This document shows, in pieces, positions 35,088-43,682 of a stretch of DNA of 64,000 nucleotides. Within the stretch, counting starts at the first letter, position 1. The number at the start of each line of letters is the position of its first letter. The position numbers and the translations under genes are program-made. The notes under the pieces are model-generated. The model worked only from the letters and a program-made list of their open reading frames with translations, did not search any database and was not told the origin of the DNA. Location of the stretch: assembly GCF_000014565.1 (NCBI RefSeq), contig NC_008268.1:310001-374000 (forward strand), written 5' to 3'. Source of the stretch: Rhodococcus jostii RHA1. GTDB taxonomy: Bacteria > Actinomycetota > Actinomycetes > Mycobacteriales > Mycobacteriaceae.

Positions 35088-35950
35088 CAGCGATTTCCTC
35101 CCTGGTAGTGGGGATTCCAGCGCAGGACACGGGCTTCGATCAGCCGGGTGATCTGATCGGCGAGCAGGCCGGCGACGGCGTACAGCAGGATCGCGAGGAC
35201 GATGCGGTCGTTGCGCAGCATGTCCCGGCCGTTCTGGGCGAGGAAGCCGATGCCCTCACTGGTTGCAATCGTCTCGGCGATCACCAGCGTCAACCAGGCG
35301 ACGCCGAGTGCGTAGCGGATGCCGGTGAGAATCATCGGCATGGCTCCGGGAACGATGATGTCGCGAATTCGGGCGCCTCGACCCAGCCCGTAGGATTCGC
35401 CGAGTTGAACGAGTTTGGGATCGACGGTGCGGATTCCCGCGACCGTGTTGAGGTACACCGGAAAGATCACCCCCAGCGTGACGAGCACGACCTTCGGGAG
35501 TTCACCGATACCGAACGCCGCGATCAGAAGCGGGACCAGGGCGAGGTGCGGAAGCGCACGCAACATCTGCAGGGTGCGGTCCACCAGCCCCTCGGCGATT
35601 CTCGATAGTCCGACGACGAAGCCGAGTACGAGTCCGATCGAGGCTCCGAGGGTGAACCCGATCAGGATTCGGCGCAGGCTGACCGTCAGGTGTCTCTGCA
35701 ACTCACCGGCGGTCCACAACTGCTCTGCCGTGGCCAGGACCTTGCTGGGCGGAGGCAGGACGGAGGGTGAGATCGCCCCGGCCGAGGACGCCCACTGCCA
35801 GCCGAGGATCACGAGGACGGGCACCACCCACGGCAGCAATACCGACGGTTGAAGTCGCCGGCGCGTGACGGCACGTTGCGGCCGACGGCGATCCTCCCCC
35901 GTCGGTTCTGCCCGGGTGGGGCGCGGTGCGGCAAGTTGCGTCTCAGTCAT
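35087..35950 (-). CDS. ABC transporter permease (SsuC-like)
   Basis: A 287-residue inner-membrane permease of the BPD type with about six helices. The EAA loop that contacts the ATPase reads ESYGLGRGARIRDIIVPGAM followed by PMILTGIRYALGVAWLTLV. LRALPHLALVPLLIAAFGIG is typical of sulfonate/nitrate permeases. It is the first gene of the five-gene operon, divergent from a GntR regulator. The N-terminus is Arg/Pro-rich. Confidence 0.93.
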   Translation of the reverse strand: MTETQLAAPRPTRAEPTGEDRRRPQRAVTRRRLQPSVLLPWVVPVLVILGWQWASSAGAISPSVLPPPSKVLATAEQLWTAGELQRHLTVSLRRILIGFTLGASIGLVLGFVVGLSRIAEGLVDRTLQMLRALPHLALVPLLIAAFGIGELPKVVLVTLGVIFPVYLNTVAGIRTVDPKLVQLGESYGLGRGARIRDIIVPGAMPMILTGIRYALGVAWLTLVIAETIATSEGIGFLAQNGRDMLRNDRIVLAILLYAVAGLLADQITRLIEARVLRWNPHYQGGNR

Positions 35951-36078
35951 TCCCGACGACGTCCGATCCGGCGGATGCTGATTCTCGGCTGCGAACTCGC
36001 CGCGCTGAGTGGATATTCATGGCTTCTCCTTGTCCTGACGCGGAGGAGCTTACGAATGACTGCACATCTCTGTCTGCA

Positions 36079-36090
36079 TCTGTATACACA
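36079..36090. promoter_or_regulatory. FadR-subfamily GntR operator candidate
   Basis: TCTGTATACACA contains the palindrome TGTATACA in the region between the divergent permease and GntR genes. GntR regulators with an FCD domain favour GTxxAC-centred sites of this type, so autoregulation and control of the transport operon are plausible. Confidence 0.4.
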
Positions 36091-36175
36091 TGGATTCAAA
36101 CCCTTTACTTCGGTTGCTCGCCTCTGGTAAGGCTTGCTCCGTGGCATGGCGTTCGTGCCCGGACAGGGGAGCTCG

Positions 36176-36799
36176 GTGGAGAGAGAATCATCGGCGTACA
36201 AGCAGCTGCGTGAGCGCATCACCGGCGGCGCCGACCGGCCCGGGACGATGTTGATCCCGGCGACCATCGGCGCGGAGTTGGGACTGTCCCGTACCCCGGT
36301 GCGGGAAGCGTTGCAGCGGCTCGAATACGAGGGCCTGGTGGTCCAGGCGCCGCGAGGGTACCGGGTGCGCGAGCGCACACCCGAGGAGGTGCTCGAGATC
36401 TGCGAGGCACGGATCGCGCTCGAGTCCGCGATCGCCTACTCCGCCGCGACCCGCCACACCGAATTGGACCTGGCGCGGTTGAGCCGGTTGTTCGAGCAGG
36501 CAATCGAATCACCCGATCCCGCGACGAGCCTGGCGCTGCACAACGAGTGGCACACCGCGCTGCGCAGCGCGGCCCACAATCAGACCATCGCACAGCTGAT
36601 GGACCGGCTCGACGCTCAGTTGCGGGTCTACGACGCGGAGGAAGCCCAGGCCTCGTCCAATCTGCAGCAGATCGAAACGGAACACCGCGAGATCCTGACC
36701 GCCGTGCAGAGCGGCGACGCCGAGAAGGCGCGGATCCTGATGATCGCGCACCAGGCGCGGACCCGCGATCTGCGTATCGCAGCAATGGCCCGACGGTAG
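36176..36799 (+). CDS. GntR-family regulator with FCD domain
   Basis: The 207-residue protein has a GntR winged helix (SAYKQLRERITGG, IGAELGLSRTPVREALQRLE, YEGLVVQAPRGYRVRERTPE) and a C-terminal helical FCD domain with metal-ligand-like histidines (HNEWHTALRSAAHN, ETEHREILTAVQSGD). GTG 36176 is preferred because AGGGGA stands about five bases upstream. ATG 36146 in the same frame is an alternative that adds ten residues. Position opposite the sulfonate-type operon suggests it is that operon's regulator. Confidence 0.9.
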   Translation: MERESSAYKQLRERITGGADRPGTMLIPATIGAELGLSRTPVREALQRLEYEGLVVQAPRGYRVRERTPEEVLEICEARIALESAIAYSAATRHTELDLARLSRLFEQAIESPDPATSLALHNEWHTALRSAAHNQTIAQLMDRLDAQLRVYDAEEAQASSNLQQIETEHREILTAVQSGDAEKARILMIAHQARTRDLRIAAMARR

Positions 36800-36901
36800 A
36801 TCGCCGCATCATCACAGAGCCGGGCGTTGCCTCACGGTCTACTACCATGCTTCGCAGATGGGATGCGCGGTCAGGGCGCCCGGTGAGACGAAGGATCGGC
36901 A

Positions 36902-37624
36902 ATGACGAACGACCGCGGTGAGGACCCGAAATCTCGACCGTCCCCGGGAATGCGGCGGCGCCTGCCCTGGCTGCTGCTCGCCGCCGTGGTGGTCGTCGTG
37001 GGAGCGGTCGCCGTCGTCGCCTACGTGCTGACCTCCGGAGCCGATGATGGCCGCGAAGCCCGCGACTTCTCGCCGAGCGCGGACAATCCCGACCCGTCAC
37101 TGGGAATCGAAGGGATCGTCACCGTCGACTATCCGCCCGCCGACCATGTGCAGGCACTGCAGCGAGTGGCCTACGACCAGAGTCCCCCGTTCGGCGGTGC
37201 CCACGACCAGTACTGGGCAACCTGCACCGGCATTGTCTATCCCGAAGCGATCCGTAGCGAGAACGCCGTGCACTCCCTCGAACACGGCGCCGTGTGGGTG
37301 ACCTACGACCCGGACCGGCTGGACGACGACGACATCGCAGCTCTGGCAGCGAACGTCGAGGGCGAACCGTACACCCTGATGTCGCCGTACCCCGGTCTCG
37401 ACTCGGCGGTGTCCCTGCAGTCGTGGGGTCACCAACTGAAACTCGACGACGTAACCGATCCGCGGATCTCCGATTTCCTCACGGCCTTGCGACAGAACCC
37501 GAACACCTACCCGGAACCGGGGGCAACCTGCTCGACGGTGCGGGGCGGATTCGATCCGGCCGACCCGCCGCCATTCGATCCTTCCGCACCGGGTCCGGAC
37601 GCCGTTCCGGTCGACGGCAAGTAA
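36902..37624 (+). CDS. DUF3105 membrane-anchored protein
   Basis: A 240-residue protein with one N-terminal membrane helix (about 20-43) and an extracytoplasmic DUF3105 domain: PPFGGAHDQYWATCTGIVYP, NAVHSLEHGAVWVTYDP, PYTLMSPYPGLDSAVSLQSW. Two cysteines (WATCTG and GATCSTV) may form a disulfide. The repeated His residues in HSLEHG are invariant in the family and could bind metal, but its function is unknown. Start ATG 36902 has GAAGGA upstream. Confidence 0.88.
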   Translation: MTNDRGEDPKSRPSPGMRRRLPWLLLAAVVVVVGAVAVVAYVLTSGADDGREARDFSPSADNPDPSLGIEGIVTVDYPPADHVQALQRVAYDQSPPFGGAHDQYWATCTGIVYPEAIRSENAVHSLEHGAVWVTYDPDRLDDDDIAALAANVEGEPYTLMSPYPGLDSAVSLQSWGHQLKLDDVTDPRISDFLTALRQNPNTYPEPGATCSTVRGGFDPADPPPFDPSAPGPDAVPVDGK

Positions 37625-37774
37625 CCGCGTCGGCGGACATTTCCGCATCACGTCGGACGAGATCGGGTTCCTGCGGTCGAAGCCGAAATTCACCTACCGA
37701 AAGTGTGCCGGGTTTGTCGATATCGCGATCGCCGATTCGACGAATAAGTAGGAGCACATGAGGAGGTGAGAGCG

Positions 37775-37867
37775 ATGTTGGCGGCACATCTGTTGTCCGG
37801 ACTGACCAGCGAAGAGGTCGATCTGATCGTGGCGGAGGAACTGCATCTGCTCGACGCCGTCGCATGA
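37775..37867 (+). CDS. Putative 30-residue small protein
   Basis: ATG 37775 is preceded by AGGAGG (37761-37766) at eight bases, an almost ideal ribosome site. The frame encodes MLAAHLLSGLTSEEVDLIVA followed by EELHLLDAVA, then TGA. The sequence looks like a compact amphipathic helical pair rather than random coding. It is too short for standard gene callers. Function unknown. It lies between DUF3105 and the convergent nucleoside hydrolase gene. Confidence 0.45.
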   Translation: MLAAHLLSGLTSEEVDLIVAEELHLLDAVA

Positions 37868-37915
37868 GGTCCGTCGATGCCGTGTCGAACACCGGCAGGT
37901 GACGAACGGGCGCTG

Positions 37916-38893
37916 CTAGCCGGTCGGGTCCGATCCGGGAGGATCTGCGTCGAGCGTGGCGGTGATCCGCGCTCCGATCGAACGGTAATCGAGGTCGGTC
38001 ACGAATCGATGCGCCGGCCCCCGTACCGGACTGACGCCCCACACGGCGGCCCGGCCGTCCTCGTCGTGATACACCCGAGGTTGGGCGTCGGTGGCGGACA
38101 GCATAACCGTGGGGTCGAGCATCACGGCGGCCGCGACGGAATCGTGCGCGGTGTAGATCGGGTCCTCGGAGCGATATGTGCCGGTGCAGTACCGGTGATA
38201 GTCCTCGGTGATGTCGCGGACGAAGGTCGCCGTCTTTCCCACCGCGGAACGAGCGACGAGATCGGCCCAGGCCAATCGGAGCCGGCCGGTGACACTCATT
38301 CCCACCCACGTAATCTGCCCCGGCGCTGCAGCAACCACCCTGGCCGCGACTGGATCGTGGTTGGTATTGGTGTCACCTTTCTCGAGGAATTGTGGTTGTT
38401 CCGCGGCCTCGACCTCTCTGCGGGAGACGGGTCCCATTCCGCCCATGATGGTGACCGAACGGAAGCGGGTCAGGATCCGTGGGTCGCGTGTGACGGCGGC
38501 GGCGATGTTGGCCAGCGGACCCAGGCACAGCAGGTCCACCGCACCGGGCCGGTCCTGCGCGACGCGGAGCAGTTGATCGACGGCGGACTCGGGCGCCGGG
38601 CCCACGCCCGGTGGCGGCCGATATCCGCGATCCCCGAGTCCGTCGAGTCCGTGTGGGGAGCTGGTGGCAGGTGGTGGCCCGGGGCGTGATTGTCCGACGC
38701 ACACCGGAACGTCGCGCATGCCGGCGACGGACAGAACGGTGAGGGCGTTCCGCGCGGCCTGCCGTTCGGTGCAGTTCCCGAACACGGTTCCGACACCGAC
38801 GATTTCGGCTCCGGCGTGCTGTGCAATGGTGAGTAGCGCAAGAGCGTCGTCGACGCCGGCGTCGGTGTCGACGAGTACGTAGCGGTCGGTCAC
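37916..38893 (-). CDS. Inosine/uridine-preferring nucleoside hydrolase family protein
   Basis: The 325-residue protein belongs to the IU-nucleoside hydrolase fold: the Ca2+-binding DTDAGVDDALAL near residue 9, VGTVFGNCTERQAARNALTV, DLLCLGPLANIAAAV, IMGGMGPVSRREVEAAE and, near the C-terminus, DPIYTAHDSVAAAVML with the conserved histidine/aspartate pair. The enzymes hydrolyse ribonucleosides to base and ribose. If its specificity includes uridine it could supply uracil to the URC operon 14 kb away, but that is only a suggestion. Confidence 0.9.
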   Translation of the reverse strand: MTDRYVLVDTDAGVDDALALLTIAQHAGAEIVGVGTVFGNCTERQAARNALTVLSVAGMRDVPVCVGQSRPGPPPATSSPHGLDGLGDRGYRPPPGVGPAPESAVDQLLRVAQDRPGAVDLLCLGPLANIAAAVTRDPRILTRFRSVTIMGGMGPVSRREVEAAEQPQFLEKGDTNTNHDPVAARVVAAAPGQITWVGMSVTGRLRLAWADLVARSAVGKTATFVRDITEDYHRYCTGTYRSEDPIYTAHDSVAAAVMLDPTVMLSATDAQPRVYHDEDGRAAVWGVSPVRGPAHRFVTDLDYRSIGARITATLDADPPGSDPTG

Positions 38894-38984
38894 TGCCGGT
38901 CCTGTCCCCCGTGATCCCTGATCGAATCGACTCGATCACCCTCGCGCGCAGTGTAACTGGACCGGTTCCCGGTCGTTCCGCCGG

Positions 38985-39350
38985 TCAATAGCTGAAGGTC
39001 ACCGCCCCTTCGTCGCCGATCCACTTCCACATCGGCACCGTCCCGGCGAGTTCGGCATTGGATACCAGCGCGTCCTTGTCGAGGTGCTTGGCCTCGAAGC
39101 AGATCGGACACACCATGTAGATGCCGCCCGCGGTCGCGAACCGCGCCGCCAGATCGGGAAGCGGCGGACAACCTTCGCAGGCCACGCCCTGAATCGTGCC
39201 GTCGAGCGCCAGCCGTACCGCTTCTTTCGTGAGAAACATCAGCGTCTCGCGCTGTTGTTCTGCCGCGCCGACCGCGACCAGAAACGCAACCGTCACCTTC
39301 TCGGCGTCCTCGAGACCGGTGGTGAGACTGACCACTGCTTTATTGCTCAT
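38985..39350 (-). CDS. DsrE-family protein
   Basis: A 121-residue DsrE/DsrF-like fold protein (AVVSLTTGLEDAEKVTVAF, ETLMFLTKEAVRLALDG, GGIYMVCPICFEAKHLDKD). Two cysteine pairs, CEGCPP and CPIC, occupy positions where sulfur-carrier members have reactive cysteines. Start ATG 39350 corresponds to MSNKAVV, and the frame extends to 39386 without a better start. A role in sulfur relay or thiol chemistry is possible. Confidence 0.82.
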   Translation of the reverse strand: MSNKAVVSLTTGLEDAEKVTVAFLVAVGAAEQQRETLMFLTKEAVRLALDGTIQGVACEGCPPLPDLAARFATAGGIYMVCPICFEAKHLDKDALVSNAELAGTVPMWKWIGDEGAVTFSY

Positions 39351-39481
39351 GGATTCGAGTCTTCGCCGCGCGAGGACTGCCGACAAGGGGGCTCATCGAG
39401 TCACCGGATTCGCACCTCGAGATCGGTGGCGGTTTTTTGTTTCGACCGCACCCACAACGGATTCGAGCCTAACCTGAAAAG

Positions 39482-40399
39482 GTGTTCGAACAGCGTCCGT
39501 TTCAGCAGATTTCGATGCCGTTGCGCCTCGCAGTCCGTCACGATCGCTCCACCAGGGCATCCGCCGCCGAACGTATCGGAATTCACCCGCGGATGTTGAC
39601 TCGGATGGGAGCGGAGCCGCGTCAGCAGGCTCGCGTGAGCCACGGGGGAACGACCGCACTGTTCACTTTGCTCCCGGATACCGATGTGGACGAGATCGAC
39701 ACCATCCGGATAACAGCGGGGGGCTGTCGTCGACTCGGCGCGGCGCCGGGACAGACGGTGACACTCGACCGACGGTGCACCGCCTCCGCGATGACCGAGG
39801 AAGAGGCCGAAATGGGGGGTGAGTTCATCGAGCGGCTCGAAGACGACGGGCGACATCACCGTCTCGTGGTCCTGGCACCGCACGGTGGCGCCATCGAAAC
39901 CCGAACGGATCAGCAAGCTGAACAGGTCGTCGCTTCGCTCGGATCACGCGATTCGACACTGTGGGTGTGTAAAGGGTGGCGACCGGTAGGCAATGCCTAT
40001 CGTGCATGGCACATTTCCTCGACTGATCTCAGCGTGCACAGCTTTCCGCTTCTACGCTCCCTGTCGGCGAGACGATTCCGGTGGGCGCTGTCGTTTCACG
40101 GCTACCGAGGAAACGACGTCCTCATCGGCGGCCGCGCTCCCGCGCGGCTCAAGTCGGACGTCCGGAACGCGATCGCGAAGGCACTCGACGGAAGCGGTAT
40201 CTGTGTTCGCGTAGCCGAACGCGGAGAACGACATAGTGGTGAATCCGCATCCAACCTGGTCAACCGCCTGACCATCGACGCTGCCGGCGGAATCCAAATC
40301 GAACAATCACGAGCCGCGCGGACACTGCACGGTCCGGCGATCGCTGCAGCGGTCAGCGAGGTCTACGACACCTGGATCGCCGCCGACAATCTTCGGTGA
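39482..40399 (+). CDS. Poly-gamma-glutamate hydrolase family protein (PghP-like)
   Basis: The 305-residue protein, from GTG 39482, resembles phage and bacterial gamma-PGA hydrolases: VVLAPHGGAIETRTDQQAEQ with H134 and E139 as likely zinc ligands, LWVCKGWRPVGNAYRAWHIS, ALSFHGYRGNDVLIGG with another ligand histidine, and AAGGIQIEQSRAARTL. The family is a zinc-dependent amidase of carboxypeptidase-like fold. The N-terminal about 55 residues are outside the domain, so a later start is possible. There is no signal peptide. A CapA-like gene lies 1.7 kb downstream on the other strand. Confidence 0.85.
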   Translation: MFEQRPFQQISMPLRLAVRHDRSTRASAAERIGIHPRMLTRMGAEPRQQARVSHGGTTALFTLLPDTDVDEIDTIRITAGGCRRLGAAPGQTVTLDRRCTASAMTEEEAEMGGEFIERLEDDGRHHRLVVLAPHGGAIETRTDQQAEQVVASLGSRDSTLWVCKGWRPVGNAYRAWHISSTDLSVHSFPLLRSLSARRFRWALSFHGYRGNDVLIGGRAPARLKSDVRNAIAKALDGSGICVRVAERGERHSGESASNLVNRLTIDAAGGIQIEQSRAARTLHGPAIAAAVSEVYDTWIAADNLR

Positions 40400-40403
40400 G
40401 ACT

Positions 40404-41666
40404 TCACGGGCCCGCGGGAGCCCAGCACGGCCCGTCCGGGGGCGGGGTGTGCTGGTAACCGGGATAGCACGGCAGCACCTGCGGGGCTGGGGCGGGCGCT
40501 GGTGCCGGGGCAGGCACGGGTGCCGGGGCATTCGCCGGTGGCGAGCCGGGTGGGAGGCACGGGCCGTCCGGGGGCGGGGTGTGCTCGTAACCGGGATAGC
40601 ACGGCAGCACCTGCGGAGCGGATGCTCCCGGAGGGGGTGCGGGTGCCGGCACTACCGGTGGTGATTGCGGCGCCGGAGTCGGTATGGCTTCCTCCTGAAT
40701 GGGAGCCTCCGCAACCGGTGTTTCCGTCGGTGGTGGTGCTTGGACCGGCGGCTCCTGTTCGGCAGCGGTCGGGTTCGCCATGGCGGACGGTGACGACGAC
40801 GGCGATGCCGGCCTTGCCGCGCTCGACGACGGCGTAGGCACGGCGACGTGAGGCGATGACGTTCCCGATCCGATGATCACGCCCCCGACAATCGCGACAG
40901 CGACGATCGCGGCGAGCGCAAGTCCGGCGACGATCAGGCGGCGGTTCCGGTCGATCGGAGGGGTCGCAGGAGCGGGCTCGACGGCAGGCTGTTGCGGTGG
41001 CGCCGCGACACGAGCGGCGGCGGCGAGTTCGCCCACCGACCGATAGCGCCGCGCGGGGTCAGCCGCCGTTCCGCGTGCGATCACGGCAGCCATGCCGACC
41101 GGTGGCGTCGGGATCGCCGAGGTCGGGAACACCTCCCCGGTGAGGCACTCGTACAACACGCAGGTCAGACCGTAGACGCCCGACGCGGCCCCGAGAATCG
41201 TGGGGAGCCCGACGTCCGTGAGCTGGACCAGTCCCCCGTCCTGCACGACGACGTTCGCCGACGACACTTCCTGCTCGACCAGCCCGGCCACGCGCACGGC
41301 CTCCAGCGCCGACGCCAGTTGCTCGACAACGCCGACCGCGCGCGATACCTCCATCGGTCCGGTGGACTGAAGGATCGTCCGCAAGTTCGTGCCCTGGGTG
41401 ACCGGCGTTGCGAGAAAGAGCCGGTTTCCGACCTGCCCGAAGTCGTGGATCGGCACTATGTGCGGGTTCCGGATCTGCGCCGCGATCCCGGCTTCCCGTT
41501 CGAACCGATCGCAGTATTCGTCGTCCTCGGTAGCATCCGGCGGCAGCACCCGCACCACGACCTGCCGGAACATGACGGTGTCGAACGCCGCCCAGACCTC
41601 GCCGCTCACATCCACCGTCAGCGAACGGTCCAGCCGGTATCTGCCGAATAGCGCTCCAACTTGCAT
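40404..41666 (-). CDS. Membrane pseudokinase with Pro-rich, Cys-containing C-terminal repeats
   Basis: The 420-residue protein has a PknB-like N-terminal domain (about 8-220) lacking all catalytic hallmarks: the ATP-binding lysine is R39 (QVVVRVL), the HRD loop is EQE (131-133) in GLVEQEVSSANVV, and DFG is DVG (151-153). It therefore probably cannot phosphorylate. One membrane helix (about 243-266) leads to an extracellular Pro/Ala-rich tail. The tail carries two copies of APQVLPCYPGYxHTPPPDGP, each followed by Cys. ATG 41666 is used because MQVGALFGRYRL is the usual kinase start. It could be a scaffold that binds a partner kinase or an envelope ligand. Confidence 0.88.
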   Translation of the reverse strand: MQVGALFGRYRLDRSLTVDVSGEVWAAFDTVMFRQVVVRVLPPDATEDDEYCDRFEREAGIAAQIRNPHIVPIHDFGQVGNRLFLATPVTQGTNLRTILQSTGPMEVSRAVGVVEQLASALEAVRVAGLVEQEVSSANVVVQDGGLVQLTDVGLPTILGAASGVYGLTCVLYECLTGEVFPTSAIPTPPVGMAAVIARGTAADPARRYRSVGELAAAARVAAPPQQPAVEPAPATPPIDRNRRLIVAGLALAAIVAVAIVGGVIIGSGTSSPHVAVPTPSSSAARPASPSSSPSAMANPTAAEQEPPVQAPPPTETPVAEAPIQEEAIPTPAPQSPPVVPAPAPPPGASAPQVLPCYPGYEHTPPPDGPCLPPGSPPANAPAPVPAPAPAPAPAPQVLPCYPGYQHTPPPDGPCWAPAGP

Positions 41667-41832
41667 TGCCACTCTCCGCCGATCGAAATTACCGCGTCTG
41701 CGGGTCCGTGCACCCGAAATTCTAGGCGGTGGGGGCCATAGGTTCTCGTTGGAGCCCGGTAGTGTGCTCGTATGCGCAGAACGCACCTAGGCTAGTCCCG
41801 GTCCGGGACCGCCCCGACTCAGGAGAAACCTG

Positions 41833-42021
41833 ATGCGTACTGCATTCTGCAATGCCCTCTATTCCGTGTTCGATCACCGGATCTGTTGTGGGCGGATTCC
41901 CGAATGGACCGCACACGTCGGTCAGCCGTGGGATACCTACGACGTCGCACCGTGGAATCTGTACAACGTGATCTGGCGGATCCAGCACTGGATTCGCGGC
42001 GGCGTCGACGCTGATCGGTAA
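41833..42021 (+). CDS. Small Trp-rich protein
   Basis: A 62-residue protein starting at ATG 41833 with AGGAG eight bases upstream. It contains five tryptophans and three cysteines (CNALYSVFDHRICCG, PWNLYNVIWRIQHWI). It has no membrane helix or signal peptide and belongs to no family I know. Divergent from the pseudokinase gene. The good ribosome site and start make it likely to be translated. Confidence 0.55.
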   Translation: MRTAFCNALYSVFDHRICCGRIPEWTAHVGQPWDTYDVAPWNLYNVIWRIQHWIRGGVDADR

Positions 42022-42087
42022 CCTGATTCCGCTCTTCGGCGGCGCCCGATTTCGACTCGGGCGCCGCGGAAGGTACCCCGCCGGTCT

Positions 42088-43200
42088 TTAGTTCGCGTGG
42101 TTCGCGCGGGCGACGAGAACGTCGTCGCCTACATCGATGCGGGTGCCGAAGTCGCGGCTGATCCCGTCGAGAACCCGCCGCAGCCATTCGGTGTCACGTC
42201 TCGACGCGCGGTGCAGTTGCATCTGCCGAGACCTCATCGGCACCATTCGTAGCTCGAGCAGTTCGTGCGTGCGCGCGTCGAGCGTCACCAGATAGAGCAG
42301 CCGCAGATCGTCGCGGAAGCGTTCGTGTCCCCCGATGCCCTCGTAGTCGTTGATCAGGTCGCCGCAGCCGTACAAGATCGGGTGGCCGCGGTAGATCTCG
42401 ACCGGCCGCGGGTGGTGAGACGAGTGCCCGAAGACAACATCGACACCACCGTCGACGAGCCGATGCGCGAATTCGACATGCGCGTCCGGCACGTCGTATC
42501 CCCAGTTCGAACCCCAGTGCAGAGAGACCGCCACCACGTCCGTGTTCCTCCGTATCAGCCGCGTCCGGTCGAGGACATTGTCTGCCTCGGCGGGCGTGGG
42601 TTCCGGAAGGTACGCGACACCCGGCCGACCCCGGCGTGCCGCCCCGTGCGACGAGACCCCACTCGACGGCAGTGCTGCGGCCCAGATCAGCAGCCGACGA
42701 CCCCGTCCGGTCTCCACGACCACGGGACACCACGCCTGTGCCACGGTGCGCCCCGCTCCGACGGTCCGCACGCCGTTGCGCGCCAGCACGTCGAGGGTCT
42801 CCACGAGACCATCGGCACCGAAGTCGAGTAGGTGATTGTTCGCCAGTACGCAGACGTCGATCCGCGCAGCGGTGAGCACCCCCAGGTTCGACGGATGCAT
42901 TCTGTAGTTGATTCCCTTGGACGCGAATCGAGCACACGTGGTGACGGTCGTTTCGAGATTGACGACGCGGGCCTCGGGCTCCGCAGCGTCGAGGATCGGC
43001 AACGCCTCACCCCACGGCCACCCGAACCCGACGGGGCCGGGGATCGGACCATTTCGCTTCTCCGCCAACGCGACGTACCCGCGGGCATCGCGGACGCAAC
43101 GCTCCCTCAACTCCGGGTCGCCGGGAAAGGGGAGGATCTGGTCGACGCCCCTACCGGTCATCACGTCGCCGGCGAGGAACATCCTGATGGTGTCGGACAT
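42088..43200 (-). CDS. CapA-family (PGA_cap) metallophosphatase-fold protein
   Basis: A 370-residue protein with the CapA pattern: MFLAGDVMTGRGVDQ, RVVNLETTVTT, VCVLANNHLLDFGADGLVET, VVAVSLHWGSNWGYDVPDAH, DVVFGHSSHHPRP and LIYGCGDLINDYEG-like GCGDLINDYEGIG. CapA/PgsA homologues are needed for poly-gamma-glutamate polymers or other envelope functions. The histidines/asparagines in NNH, HWG and GHSSHH line a calcineurin-like metal site. It has no signal peptide or anchor, unlike true CapA. ATG 43200 fits the domain start. Confidence 0.88.
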   Translation of the reverse strand: MSDTIRMFLAGDVMTGRGVDQILPFPGDPELRERCVRDARGYVALAEKRNGPIPGPVGFGWPWGEALPILDAAEPEARVVNLETTVTTCARFASKGINYRMHPSNLGVLTAARIDVCVLANNHLLDFGADGLVETLDVLARNGVRTVGAGRTVAQAWCPVVVETGRGRRLLIWAAALPSSGVSSHGAARRGRPGVAYLPEPTPAEADNVLDRTRLIRRNTDVVAVSLHWGSNWGYDVPDAHVEFAHRLVDGGVDVVFGHSSHHPRPVEIYRGHPILYGCGDLINDYEGIGGHERFRDDLRLLYLVTLDARTHELLELRMVPMRSRQMQLHRASRRDTEWLRRVLDGISRDFGTRIDVGDDVLVARANHAN

Positions 43201-43286
43201 CGAAATCCTCAGCGACAGCACGAGTACCGGGACCATACTCGGAGACCGACATCACGGCCCGGAGTATGCACCCGCCGCTCGCACTG

Positions 43287-43682
43287 TCATCGAGTACGAG
43301 CGTCTGCTCGGTCGAGCTGAGAGACCCGTTGCGGGCTCAGCTCGAGGATGACACCGATATCACGCACCGACAGCCCCGATCGGCGCAGATGCGCCACCGC
43401 GGCCCGCGAGGCCCGCGCTGCACATTCCTGCGCGTGAGCGGCGGACTCGACCTGCAACTGGGCCGCTCGGGCCTCCATGAGCGCCGCCGAATCCCCGATC
43501 TCGTAGTCGAGGACCACCTCGACGTCCTCGGCCGGCACATCCTCGACCAGATGCACAGCATCCGCCACCATGGCAGAAACCTGATCGAGCCGCCGCGCCT
43601 GGGTGAGAGCCGCCTCGACTCCCGGGACCTCCACCACCCACCAGCCGCCACAACGGGTGGCCTTCGCCGTCACCTTCATCAC
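43287..43682 (-). CDS. HicB-like protein with C-terminal HTH (no HicA nearby)
   Basis: The 131-residue protein starts like a HicB antitoxin (MKVTAKATRCGGWWVVEVPG, QARRLDQVSAMVADAVHLVE) with the partial RNase-H fold of that family. It ends in a helix-turn-helix (VAHLRRSGLSVRDIGVILEL, SPQRVSQL). There is no hicA-like gene (small dsRNA-binding toxin) on either side. It may be a solitary transcriptional regulator that kept the HicB fold. The first codon is ATG 43682, with a second ATG at 43679. Confidence 0.7.
   Translation of the reverse strand: MMKVTAKATRCGGWWVVEVPGVEAALTQARRLDQVSAMVADAVHLVEDVPAEDVEVVLDYEIGDSAALMEARAAQLQVESAAHAQECAARASRAAVAHLRRSGLSVRDIGVILELSPQRVSQLDRADARTR

Noticed and set aside
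43287..43682. Complete HicAB toxin-antitoxin system
   Set aside because: No hicA-like frame (about 60-80 codons with the conserved glycine/histidine) is found on either side of the HicB-like gene.
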